Shown here piece by piece: positions 26,883-37,500 of a stretch of 64,000 nt of DNA. Within the stretch, counting starts at the first letter, position 1; each line of letters begins with the position of its first letter. The translations under genes and the position numbers were made by a program. The DNA is from Terrimonas ginsenosidimutans. GTDB taxonomy: Bacteria; Bacteroidota; Bacteroidia; Chitinophagales; Chitinophagaceae. The notes under the pieces were generated by a model. The model was not told where the DNA came from. It saw nothing but the letters and a program-made list of their open reading frames with translations, and did no database searches. The DNA lies in assembly GCF_022012415.1 (NCBI RefSeq), contig NZ_JAKLTR010000003.1, positions 62,001-126,000 on the forward strand. The letters are read 5' to 3'.

Positions 26883-27595
26883 ATGAGACCAATTCTAACC
26901 TTTTTGGCTACGATTCTACTCTCTTCTTTTGATGGATTCTCGCAAGAGAATTCCGGTACTAAACTACGGATCAGTGGCACGCTGGAGCATGTACCAGATA
27001 CAATTAAATATATCTATTTCAGTCGTGCGGGATATAACCAGACTCGTTGGGAATAGCAACGGACAAAGAAAAAAACATTGCTGAACTGAAAGGGTTCTAC
27101 GAAGGCCTGCCCGGGATATACAAAAGCGCATATTACGGACGGAGGATCAAAAAATTGCTTTATGACGAAACACTATCCCTGGGAAAAATGGCCCCGGACT
27201 TCAGCTTGCCAGATACAACCGGCCATGCTGTCTCTCTTTCCTCATTCAGGGGCAAATATGTTTTTCTTGATTTCTGGGCGAGCTGGTGTGGCCCATGCCT
27301 GAAGGAGAATAAATTTATCAAACAAGCGTGGCAGATGTATAAAAATAAGGGACTTGTTGTGCTGGCGGTAAGTATCGATTCTCCGGAAAGCAAAGATAAA
27401 TGGCTTGGCATGATCAGAAATGACCAGCTTCCATGGGCGCAGGTGATCGACGATGAAAACAAGATCAAAAGAATGTACAAAGTAGTAAGCATTCCGAAAA
27501 ATTTTCTGCTTGATCCTGAGGGACGTATTATTGCGAAGGACCTTAGAGGAACAAGGCTGGATGCTGCGTTAGCGAAAGTATTTGAACGCGAATGA
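26883..27595 (+). pseudogene. TlpA/DUF4369 thioredoxin-like protein with internal deletion
   Basis: ATG 26883 starts a signal peptide and the first strands of a DUF4369-like domain (SGTLEHVPDTIKYIYFSRAG), which stops at TAG 27054 after 57 codons. Overlapping in another frame, and without an ATG, 27047-27595 encodes the rest of a TlpA-like protein: a helical linker, then MAPDFSLPDTTGHAVSLS, DFWASWCGPC with the redox CGPC, and SIPKNFLLDPEGRIIAK. Proteins of this type are usually about 350-400 residues; about 150 residues between the two parts are missing here and the junction is out of frame. A deletion joined the ends. The original role would be periplasmic thiol-disulfide exchange. Confidence 0.75.
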
Positions 27596-28048
27596 AGCCC
27601 GACAAATGCAAGTGATCCGAATATGTCGACAATCTTCAGAGAGTTCGCTTACCACCGGAAGCCGGTTGATCAAAACCTTGTGATAAAATTTATAAGAAAG
27701 CAACGCGAACTTAAATCTGTGCCGGATGAAATGCAAAGCAAAAGCCTCTTGCGCCGGGTGAGTTTCTCTTCTGTTTACAAAAATCTCCAAACACATATCC
27801 CGGTTATATTTTGCCATCTTCAATTTGGGTAGATTTTTTCCTGATCGCCTTTACCATTTGTATTTATTCGTGTTTAATGATAAACTTATAAAATACACTA
27901 AGCAGTTTAATCTTAATACTTAAGAGTTATCTCTTAATTATTGAGATTGTTTTTATTTTTTTGTTACGCATGCATTTTAATTAAAGGACATTTTCTATTT
28001 TCAGAATGTTAATCACCGCCAAACCACCGAACCCATTTTCCATCTGCT
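27596..28048. other. intergenic region before the RHS operon
   Basis: About 450 bp with no supported gene; a short frame at 27623-27832 has no support. AT content rises sharply after 27840. The hairpin at 27912-27967 is described separately. The leader just before the first operon gene contains aaaccaccgaacccat, resembling the aaaccaccatcccat leader of the surface-protein family at 52-59 kb. The operon promoter should lie between 27960 and 28048. Confidence 0.5.
27912..27967 (+). terminator. AT-rich hairpin with T-rich tail upstream of the RHS operon
   Basis: cttaatacttaagag and ctcttaattattgag pair over 15 positions with two mismatches around loop ttat, followed by attgtttttatttttttg. It may terminate transcription from the broken TlpA gene or act as an attenuator in a long leader of the operon, about 80 bp before the first start codon. 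Confidence 0.6.
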
Positions 28049-30391
28049 ATGAGGAAGCATTACCTATGCTTACTAGCGTTATCGCTATGCCTTGCAACTA
28101 CCTGTCTATCGCAGGATAGATTGCAGGACCCTCTGTCGGATACTGTCTTCTACTTTTACAGGATATGCAAACAGCCCGAGGCATTTATGATCCCGCGTGC
28201 GGTTTCGAAAGCACCACGCCAGCTTTCATCCGGCAAGGAACAAAAACAGAAGAAGGGACTTTTTTCAGTCAGCGGCGAACTCGGTTATCAACGCTTTTCA
28301 AGAACTTCTCCTTCCGATGATCTCTTATTGATCAACTCATCTTCTGATATTGCTACTTTCCAGGCTGGGATTATTGTGAAAGAAACTTATCCAGTTACGC
28401 TTCGTGTACGTTATAATGATGCGAGGCCTTTTCAGTTGGACAATCAATACGAGGTGAACCTTTCGTTTGATGAAAGAAATTTCCGTCAGATCCTGCAGGA
28501 CAAGATCCGCGCTAAGATCACTGACGATTTTTCGCTTCAACAGAAGAAACTCATTTCGAAATATGATACGCTGTTCCGCGAATACAGTCAGCACAAGCAA
28601 TACCTCGCCAGCCCTGTATATGCGCAAAAGGCATTTGAGGAAAAAATGAAAGCTGCGGCGAATGAACGCATGCCCGAGATCCCGTCTGTTGATGATCTCA
28701 AAAATGGAGTGCCGGCTGTTCCTAAATCTATTAATGATCTTGTAAAAAATAACAAACTACTCAATACCTCTCTGCCAAAAATACCAGGGATAGATCTTCC
28801 TGCTGATAAGCTTGATTCGTTGAAAGCGAAAGCTGACCCCTTACTGACAAAAGCTGATTCGCTTATGTCGAAGATCGTCAGCAAAAAAGAAACGCTCCAG
28901 GATAAGCTTGAACGCAAACGTGATTCGCTTGAGGCGATGGTGCAAAAAGCAGAAGATAGCATTGCAGGGATCAAAAGAAAATACCAGCGGACCATGGATT
29001 CGGTGAACAATGAAATGGCTCAGCTGAAGAATCCCGAAGAGCTGCAGGAATACGCAAAAAAGAAACAATTACTGGATTCACTGGAGAAGCCTGGTCTTCC
29101 GTCGCTCTTGATGAAGTCAAGTGTCCGTTTTGGAAAGTTCATTATGAATCAGTCTGAGCTAACCATCAATAATATTTTCATGAGTGGCGCGAGTATCAAA
29201 TACGGCAACGAGCGGTTTATCATGTTTTCCGGAGGTGCATATGATTTTGCCTTCCGGGGTTTGTTCAATTTCAGGAATGACACATCACGGTCAAGAATGA
29301 CGACGGTTTTTGCAACGAAGATCGGTATTGAAAGAGGAAAGGATCTTACGGCGTTTAATATCTATAGTGGCCGCAAAGTGAAAGACGCCTCACTTCGTTC
29401 GGAGCTGAGAACAGTGGCAGGATTTAGTGTGGAGAAACGCATGGAGCTCAACAGGAATCTCACCGCGGCACTTGAGATTGCGAAATCAACTACCCGTGAG
29501 CTCACTGCGGGTTCAAAAGATCAGCAGGTGTTGAAAGATCTCTTTACGAGTTTTAATTTCAAAACCATCGGCGCATACGGCAACCTGAAAGCATCATTTC
29601 CCAAGACAAGAACAGATGCGGAAATTACTTACAAATACTGGGGGCAACAGTTCGAATCATTCAATGCAAGCCAGTATTTCAATCCGCAGAACAGTTTAGC
29701 GGCGAAACTGAGCCAGCCCTTTTTCCGGCGTAAGTTGTTTGCGTCAGCCGGACTCCGGTATACAGATTTTACCACTGCAGGTATTTCCAGTAATATCCAT
29801 AGTAAAACACTTTTTGTTTCAAGCAATCTGACCTTACGCCTGAAGAGGATGCCGGTGGTAAGTCTCGGCTATTATCCCGGAAGCCAGTTGTATGTAGTGG
29901 ACCAGCAGAAACTGTATGAATATTTCTATCATATACTGAATGGAACATTGAGTCATCAGTTCAGTATAGCGCGTTTGCCAATGCAAACCACCCTCTCTTA
30001 TAATAAGTTTTTCAATCGCTATAGTGATTCACTCGTCAATAGTTCCAATGAAGCCTATAGTGTATACTGGACTGCCTGGAAAGGAAAATTCACCTGGATG
30101 GCTAATTATTCGCGGCAGGACATGGATTCGAGTTTGTTGAATACCGTTGAAGCCGGCCTGAGCTATTCGGTTGAGCGTTTCAAGCTTGGCGGTTCATTAA
30201 AATGGAATCATGTTGACCAGGCAACTGAGTATGGCTACGCAGCTAATATCAGCTGGGCGATCAACAAGTTTGGAACGATCAGTTTGTTATATGATCGTTC
30301 TTATCTCCCGGATCGTTCGGGTACATTCATTCCCGTTCGTACCGCGCAATTACAATTCATTAAACCATTAAACTTTAAGATATGGCAATAG
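28049..30391 (+). CDS. outer-membrane beta-barrel candidate with periplasmic coiled coil, first gene of RHS operon
   Basis: A 780-residue exported protein with a signal peptide (about 1-22, ending CLSQ). Residues 70-160 are beta-rich (GLFSVSGELGYQRFSRTS). A Lys/Glu/Asp-rich coiled coil spans about 255-350 (KADSLMSKIVSKKETLQDKL, ERKRDSLEAMVQKAEDSIAG). From about 365 to the C-terminus there are regularly alternating aromatic strands (NIFMSGASIKYGNERFIMFS, AGLRYTDFTTAGISSNIHS, FGTISLLYDRSYLPDRSG), as in a beta-barrel. I do not recognise a named family. As the first gene of the RHS operon, an outer-membrane pore or anchor for the large exoproteins is an attractive inference. Its stop overlaps the next start by 10 bp. 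Confidence 0.75.
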   Translation: MRKHYLCLLALSLCLATTCLSQDRLQDPLSDTVFYFYRICKQPEAFMIPRAVSKAPRQLSSGKEQKQKKGLFSVSGELGYQRFSRTSPSDDLLLINSSSDIATFQAGIIVKETYPVTLRVRYNDARPFQLDNQYEVNLSFDERNFRQILQDKIRAKITDDFSLQQKKLISKYDTLFREYSQHKQYLASPVYAQKAFEEKMKAAANERMPEIPSVDDLKNGVPAVPKSINDLVKNNKLLNTSLPKIPGIDLPADKLDSLKAKADPLLTKADSLMSKIVSKKETLQDKLERKRDSLEAMVQKAEDSIAGIKRKYQRTMDSVNNEMAQLKNPEELQEYAKKKQLLDSLEKPGLPSLLMKSSVRFGKFIMNQSELTINNIFMSGASIKYGNERFIMFSGGAYDFAFRGLFNFRNDTSRSRMTTVFATKIGIERGKDLTAFNIYSGRKVKDASLRSELRTVAGFSVEKRMELNRNLTAALEIAKSTTRELTAGSKDQQVLKDLFTSFNFKTIGAYGNLKASFPKTRTDAEITYKYWGQQFESFNASQYFNPQNSLAAKLSQPFFRRKLFASAGLRYTDFTTAGISSNIHSKTLFVSSNLTLRLKRMPVVSLGYYPGSQLYVVDQQKLYEYFYHILNGTLSHQFSIARLPMQTTLSYNKFFNRYSDSLVNSSNEAYSVYWTAWKGKFTWMANYSRQDMDSSLLNTVEAGLSYSVERFKLGGSLKWNHVDQATEYGYAANISWAINKFGTISLLYDRSYLPDRSGTFIPVRTAQLQFIKPLNFKIWQ

Positions 30392-31491
30392 GGAAGCTGA
30401 GGCGTTTCCTTTTTATCGCGCTCACCTGTTTTTGCGGGACTGCAGCCGTAAAAAGCCAGGTGATCATGATCCCTGAAGTGCAAGCCGCCGGTGTGATCAT
30501 CAAGCAGCAGGTATGGTCTGTGATGATCAACAATCTTTCCGGAATGTCAAGGCAGGTTACGTTGCAGGTTTCTATCACTGATCTGCAGGCGTCGCAGCCA
30601 TTGCTGGAAGCGACCTCCAATATCTTCACACTGGGCACAGGTTCACGCCGGGTGAGCTTCAAGGATCTTTCACCGGTGAATTATTCTTTTGCGGCGGCGG
30701 GTTTCAGCGCAGACCGCCAGCTGAATCAGCCATTGCCTGTCGGTGAGTACACCATCTGCTATCGCCTGACGGATATGGGAAACAAGACTGAAGTGATTGC
30801 CACTGAATGTGTCAAGATACTTGCTGAGCCGTTATCGCCACCGCAGCTGATCCTTCCTGAGCCGGCCGCCGTCCTTCTGGATAAACGCCCGCTGCTTACC
30901 TGGGCCCCACCCGCCCCGGTATATATGTTCACGAGTCTTTCCTATTCGATCATCGTATCACAGGTATTGGATAAGCAATCCCCGGAAGAAGCGATCCAGC
31001 GGAACATTCCCGTGATGACCACATTTGCAACGAATACTTCGGTGCCGTATACGGCATCTTTTACGAATCTCGAATCCGGGAAAACGTATGCCTGGCAGGT
31101 TGCCGCGATGGATGGGAACAGGTATGGCGGGAAGAGTGAGGTATGGACGTTTACGGTGATGCCGGATTCGGTGAAGCAGATCATTTCGAATACATCATAC
31201 ACAAAGCTGACCAGGGAATTAAGTGCTACAGCAATCGTTCATCAGCGAATCCTTAAAATGGAATATTCAAATTGGTTGACAGATTCTGTTGTGTCAGTTT
31301 CGCTGAAAAGGAGGGGGGAGAATAAAAAACCTTTTCGGTTCAATGTAAAAATACACGGAGGACAGAATTTCATTGAGTACGATCTGAATGGTAAATACAA
31401 GTTGGAAGATGGGGCAAGTTATGAGCTGGAGTTAATAAACAGCAGGAAAGAAAAATGGTATCTCCGATTTGAATCCAAAAATTATTTCTAA
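30382..31491 (+). CDS. secreted FN3-like protein, second gene of RHS operon
   Basis: A 369-residue protein with a signal peptide (about 1-25, ending VKSQ). It starts within the last codons of the upstream gene (ATGGCAATAG overlap), a sign of translational coupling. The domain at 26-140 is Ig-like (VWSVMINNLSGMSRQVTLQV, PLPVGEYTICYRLTDMGN). Residues 145-260 form a fibronectin type III-like domain (LTWAPPAPVYMFTSLSYSII, NLESGKTYAWQVAAMDGNRY). The rest is a further beta domain. Such proteins bind other secreted proteins or glycans, and here it is probably a structural accessory to the neighbouring giant proteins. No catalytic motif is visible. Confidence 0.75.
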   Translation: MAIGKLRRFLFIALTCFCGTAAVKSQVIMIPEVQAAGVIIKQQVWSVMINNLSGMSRQVTLQVSITDLQASQPLLEATSNIFTLGTGSRRVSFKDLSPVNYSFAAAGFSADRQLNQPLPVGEYTICYRLTDMGNKTEVIATECVKILAEPLSPPQLILPEPAAVLLDKRPLLTWAPPAPVYMFTSLSYSIIVSQVLDKQSPEEAIQRNIPVMTTFATNTSVPYTASFTNLESGKTYAWQVAAMDGNRYGGKSEVWTFTVMPDSVKQIISNTSYTKLTRELSATAIVHQRILKMEYSNWLTDSVVSVSLKRRGENKKPFRFNVKIHGGQNFIEYDLNGKYKLEDGASYELELINSRKEKWYLRFESKNYF

Positions 31492-31531
31492 AACAATACA
31501 ACGATACTTAAGCACAACGTAAAGAATTGAT

Positions 31532-34500
31532 ATGATAAACGCACTGAACCGATACAGAAAGCATGTCGCCTGGTTATTGTTTTTATTGATCTATGGTGAA
31601 CTTGCAGGAACGTTGTATGCGCAGAACATGCAAAACCGTGCAATCCGTTTTACTCGTCCTGCGGATTATGTTGTAGCTGCTCCTGCGAAACTATCCCCAA
31701 TGTTAATGCCGGAGCCTGCTCCAATACCTACACCAACTCAGGATCCACAACCTTCGTTGCCACCCGAAGATATAAAAGAAGAACAAGCTGAGTTTATTGG
31801 CGGGCCTGGTCAGCCGGAAATGAGCTCTTTCAGGTCGGTAAGTGCTGATAATATGGTGAATTTGTTTACAGGAGATTTCTCTTATAGCATTCCACTCCTT
31901 GATGTTGGAGGATACCCGGTCAACCTTTTCTATAACGCAGGTGTATCGATGGATCAGGAAGCAAGCTGGGTGGGTTTGGGATGGAATCTTAATCCGGGGA
32001 CTGTTAACCGTAACATGCGCGGCCTTCCGGATGATTATAACGGAGTGGATGAAGTCACGAATGTTCAATCAATGGGCTCAGATCTGACAGTCGGTGTAAG
32101 TGGTCAGAAGAACTTTGAGTTTGCTGGTAACTCTGCTTTCCCCGGTGCTTTTACAGGCGGTATCTTTTATAACAATCGTCGCGGACTTGGGATAGAAGGA
32201 GGGCTTTCAGGAGAGTTTACCGCGCATCAATCCATGACGATCAAAAACAAAGACGAAAAAACTGTTGATGCGTCAATTCCGACGGTAGGTGTTGAAGCAG
32301 GTATTACATTAAACTCGCAATATGGAATGACGTTGAACGGAGGGTTCTCCGTTTATGAATTCAATAAGAAAAAATATAACCAGTTTGGTTTAAGCACATC
32401 GGTAGGGTATAACTCAAGACAGGGGTTAACAGATCTGAAGATTGCAGGAGAATATCGTACTTATAAGGAAATTGAAAAAAATGCCGGTCTCGCTCTTGTA
32501 GGAGACGGCAATATGAACCTCAGCACAAGTATCAGCTTTGCCCGCGCAAGTTTTACGCCAACGATCAGGATGCCGGTGACGCGTGTGAATCAATTCTACA
32601 AGCTTAAGCTCGGAAAAGAGAAATTAGCCTTCTTCTCCAACGCGGAAATTAGTGGTTATCTGAATGAAAGCCGTATCGATAACAACGATAAAATCCAGAC
32701 CAAACCTGCCTACGGTTACATGCACTACGAATTGGGCAAGAATGATAAGGACGCCTTGCTTGATTTTAACCGGCTTAATGATGGAACATTCACATCCAAT
32801 AAGCCAATGATCTCTATGCCGGTTTATACGCATGACGTATTTACTATTAACGGTGAAGGTACCGGAGGTTCTTTCCGGGCATATCGAAATAACCCGGGGT
32901 ATGTAAGAGATAACGAAACAAAAAGTAAAAGTTCAAGCTTTACAGTTTCTCTTGATCTTGGTCCGGGTAAATTTTTTCATGGAGGAACTATTCTCGGAGG
33001 GATTTTTTCTCCGGCAATGGTGGAAGAGTGGAAGGCAAATAACCTGTTGAGAACCGCCACAGCGTTCAGAGGCACTGACGGATTGCATCAGGGTGTATAT
33101 TTCAAAAATCCCGGAGAAAAAGCCATCATAGATGAAGCATATTACAATAGTGTGGGGGGTGATCAGCTGATACGCCCTTTTCTCACATCCATTAACTCAC
33201 CTTCACCTCTGCTGGCAAGTGCTTACCAGGTTTATAATAAAGACAGGGAGATAGAACGTATCGCCCCGATCACTTCCAATGTATTTCGCAAAGAGAGGGA
33301 TAAACGTACACAGGTGATCTCTTACTTCACGGCTGAAGAAGCTGCTGACATTGGTCTTGACAAGAAGATTTATTCTTATAAAGATGATGTGTTCCCGGTT
33401 GGAACTTGTACAGATCCTTTGATCAAAACGCCGATAGACCGTTATAACAGACTTGATCCATCTTTTTACCGTAAAGGACACCATATTTCACAGGTGAATG
33501 TGCTGGAAGGCGATGGCCGCCGGTATGTTTATGGAATTCCGGTATACCAGGTAAAGCAAAAAGAAGTTACATTCAGTACGGAAGCTACTCCTTCAAACCA
33601 ACTGATCACTTATTCCGGGAATGACAACTCTATTAAAAACGATAAAGGAAGAGACCACTATTTCCAAAGCCAGGAAATGGGTGGCTATGCGCACTCGTTC
33701 TTGTTAACCGCTATTCTTTCTCCTGATTATGTAGATGTGCTTGGTGACGGTCTTACGGATGACGATCTGGGTACTGGTATCAAATTCAATTATAACCGGG
33801 TCGATATGCGCATGGGGCGACTCGGCAGATTCTGGAACACGTTTAAATGGAGAATGCCGCTGGGCCAAAATACCGCCAATTTCAATGAAGGCATGAAAGC
33901 AGATGCCAGAGACGACAAGGGGATGTACACCTATGGCGAAAAAGAACTTTGGTACCTGCACTCCATTGAGTCAAAGAACATGATCGCAACGTTCAGGACA
34001 TCTGTACGTAAAGATGGAAAGCAGGTCGTTAATGAAAACGGAGGTACTGCCAGTAATATTCAGGCCTACTCTCAGAAAAAATTAGACCGGATAGATCTTT
34101 ATACAAAAGCCGATCTTCTTAAAAACCCAACCACTGCAAAACCTATCAAAACGGTACATTTCAGCTATAGCTATAAACTTTGTACCAGCTATCCGCTCAA
34201 CGGAGAGGTTGGCGTAGATGGCGGTAAACTCACGCTTGATTCAATCTGGTTCAGCTTTAATGGAAATCAGCGCCAGTCAAGAAACCGTTACGCCTTTAAA
34301 TATGCTGCTGATAAAGGAGCCATTTCAGCAAACCCTTCTTACAATTCCAGTCATAACGATCGTTGGGGAAATTATAAGCCAAACACGGGGAATGATAATA
34401 ATATAAGTAATGCCGATTTCCCTTTTGCTGCGCAGGATCAGACAAAAGCAAATGCATATGCGTCAGCATGGAATCTGGAGAAGATTCTTTTACCCGGTGG

Positions 34501-37500
34501 AGGCTCGATGAATGTTGAATACGAATCGGATGATTATGCATTTGTTCAGGACAAACGGGCTGCACAAATGACAAAGATTGCCGGGTTTTCAAAGGGGCCT
34601 TCACTCACGCCGACATATGATCTATATTCTTACGCAGGTGGCGGCGCCGATGTTAAAGCCGCTGATCACCGGTTTGTGTTTTTTGATGTTCCGGAAGAAT
34701 TAACCAATAAGACACAGATCGCCGAGCTATACCTGAAAGATCTTAAGCAATTATTACTGAAGTTATCAGTGGAGATGCCTAAAGGAAATATCGGGATTCC
34801 CAAAATGCATGAAATGATAACGGTTTATGGAACGATCCAGAATTATGACATCGTTCCTGGAAATAATCACCGTTTCTATATTGAGCTCGAGGAGACCGGC
34901 CGCGGCAGCAGCCCAATGGTTGAGACGGCGATGCAGATACTGAAGGATCAGTTACCACATCGCGCATATCCTGGTTATGAAGTAAAAGGCAACGGCCTAG
35001 TACAGGTAGTTCGCGCGGTGTATGGATTTTTACATGCATTTTACCAGGGCATGGCAGGTTTCGAAACAACGATCAAGGTTGCAGGTGGATGTAAAAAAGT
35101 AGATCCGACATATGCCTTCGCAAGATTGTCTAATCCGAATCTTAAAAAGCTTGGAGGCGGCCATCGCGTGAAAAGGGTGGTGATTGCAGATAACTGGTCA
35201 AAAATGACAAAGCGGGGGAATGAGTTGGCAACAGGTCTTCCTGATTCATACTATGGCCAGGAGTATGAATATACAAGAACCGAAGAGGTGAATGGATTGC
35301 CGGTTGTTGTGAGTAGTGGCGTAGCCAGCTATGAACCTGGTGTCGGTAATGAGGAAAATCCATTCCGTGAGGTATTGAAATACCAGGAGAAACAGTTTCT
35401 TGGTCCGACTGATCATAGCAACGTGGAGTTGCCTGTAGCAGAGACGTTCTTCCCTGCTCCGTCTGTGGGTTACAGTAAAGTGACCGTAAAAAGTATCCAT
35501 AATAAGAGCACTAAACGGATCCGTTCAGGCGTAGGACGCCAGGAAACAGAGTTTTTCACTACACGTGATTTCCCTGCATTTTCTGATTACACCAACTTCG
35601 ATCCGCAGAGCCGCAGGCTGTACCGACCTCCGTTCCTGAACAAGATCCTGAACTTTAATAAGAAAGATTATGTGACGCTGACGCAGGGTTTCCGTGTGGT
35701 GTTGAATGATATGAATGGCAAGATGAAATCACAGACCAGCTATCCGGAGAACGAAGAGAAAACACCGATCAGTTCTACAAAGTATGTCTACCGAACGATT
35801 GAAACCGGTGATAATAAAATGCAACTGGACAATGTGCTGCCTGTTATCAGCGGCCCTGATGGGATTGTAACACAAAAGCTGATAGGAAAAGATATTGAGG
35901 TGATGAATGATTTCAGGGAGCATGTGTCTTACACCTATTCCCGTCAGATCCCGCTGAACGTGGACGTATTCCCGATCGGACCATTCCCGGTTGTATTACC
36001 AAGCATTTTCAAAATGGCATTCCGTGATGAGTCGATGTACCGTTCGGCATCAACGCTGAAAGTGGTGAATCAATATGGCATTCTCGACAGTATCATCAAT
36101 AATGATAAGGGAAGCATTGTAACGACAAAAAACCTGGTGTATGATGCAGAAACAGGTGAAGTACTGGTCAGCCGCACCAATAATGAGTTCAAGAAGCCGG
36201 TATATAAATTTAGCTATCCGGCATGGTGGGTGAATTCAGGAATGGAGCAGGCTTATCGGAATATAGATATGGTGTACAGGGGCGTGTTCTTCCGGAATGG
36301 TAAGATCGAAAACCTGAGTCCGCAGCAAATGGCCACTTTTGAGAGTGGGGATGAGTTGTATGTAACGATCGATAACAGGGATCCGATTGCCGAGTCGATC
36401 GGCTGTATTATCGGCGGATACCCATCAACTATTGCTCCAGGTACGGCGAACCTGATCTGGGCGGTGGCATTGAATAAGGATGATCGCAATGCGGGAAGCA
36501 ATGAATTCATTTTTCTTGACAGAACGGGCCAGCCATTCAATGCGAAAAGTGCAACGATCCGGGTTGTCCGCTCTGGTAAACGCAATATGATCGGCGCATC
36601 TGTCGGAAACATTGTGTCGATGGAAAATCCGGTAAAGGAAATAGAAGAAGGTGTTCACCGGCTGGTATTTAACGATAATACCGACGTGTTGAATGCGGGC
36701 GCAATGGAGTTCAGAGAAAAATGGCGCGCACAGCAGATGTTCTATACAAAGGATTCATTAATGACAATTACCCGTCAGGCACCATTGCGAAATGCTGTTG
36801 CTTCTCTGACCAACTGGCGCGTAATTAATCAGTATGATGCAAACAATGGAACACCGCAGGTTCGTCACGAGATCCGACCGCCTTATGTGCTCGCCCGGCA
36901 CAAAAGTTTTGGTACGAGTAAGAAAAAAACTCATGTACGCGATAGAAGCTATATGCTATTTGATATCTCGTCAATTCCTTCAGGGCAAACAATTTACTCG
37001 GCGAAGCTCAGTTTGAGTGCGCATACCGCCAAGCCTAATGGGCCATTCGTAGATCATTCCTTCTTCGGCGAGAATAAGCACAATAACGCGTCACCGCATT
37101 ACCGTGATATGGAAGTGCCAATTGGGCTTTATAACTTCCGACTCAGCAGAACCCTTTCTGGCTGGCCGGTTGATAATGACAATAACGCCTGGATGAACAT
37201 GCTTTCGGATGAGGGCGGCAGAGGCGATGGATTTGAAAGAATAGTAACAGGGCCTGCAACTTCAACACAAAGTTATGAGCAGGGGACGCCGACCGATTCA
37301 AGAATTGATATTACTACACTGTTCAAGGGAATGTATCGTGATAAGAACGATCCCGCCAAAGGCTATGCTTCAGGTATCGTAATGCGTATGCTGTATGATA
37401 CGAACTGGAACCGAATCATGGAAAGACGGGTATGCTTCTTTCCAAACGCTACCAGCGGTGAATATTCCGTCTCTCCTTATATCGCTGTCCAATATTTTAA

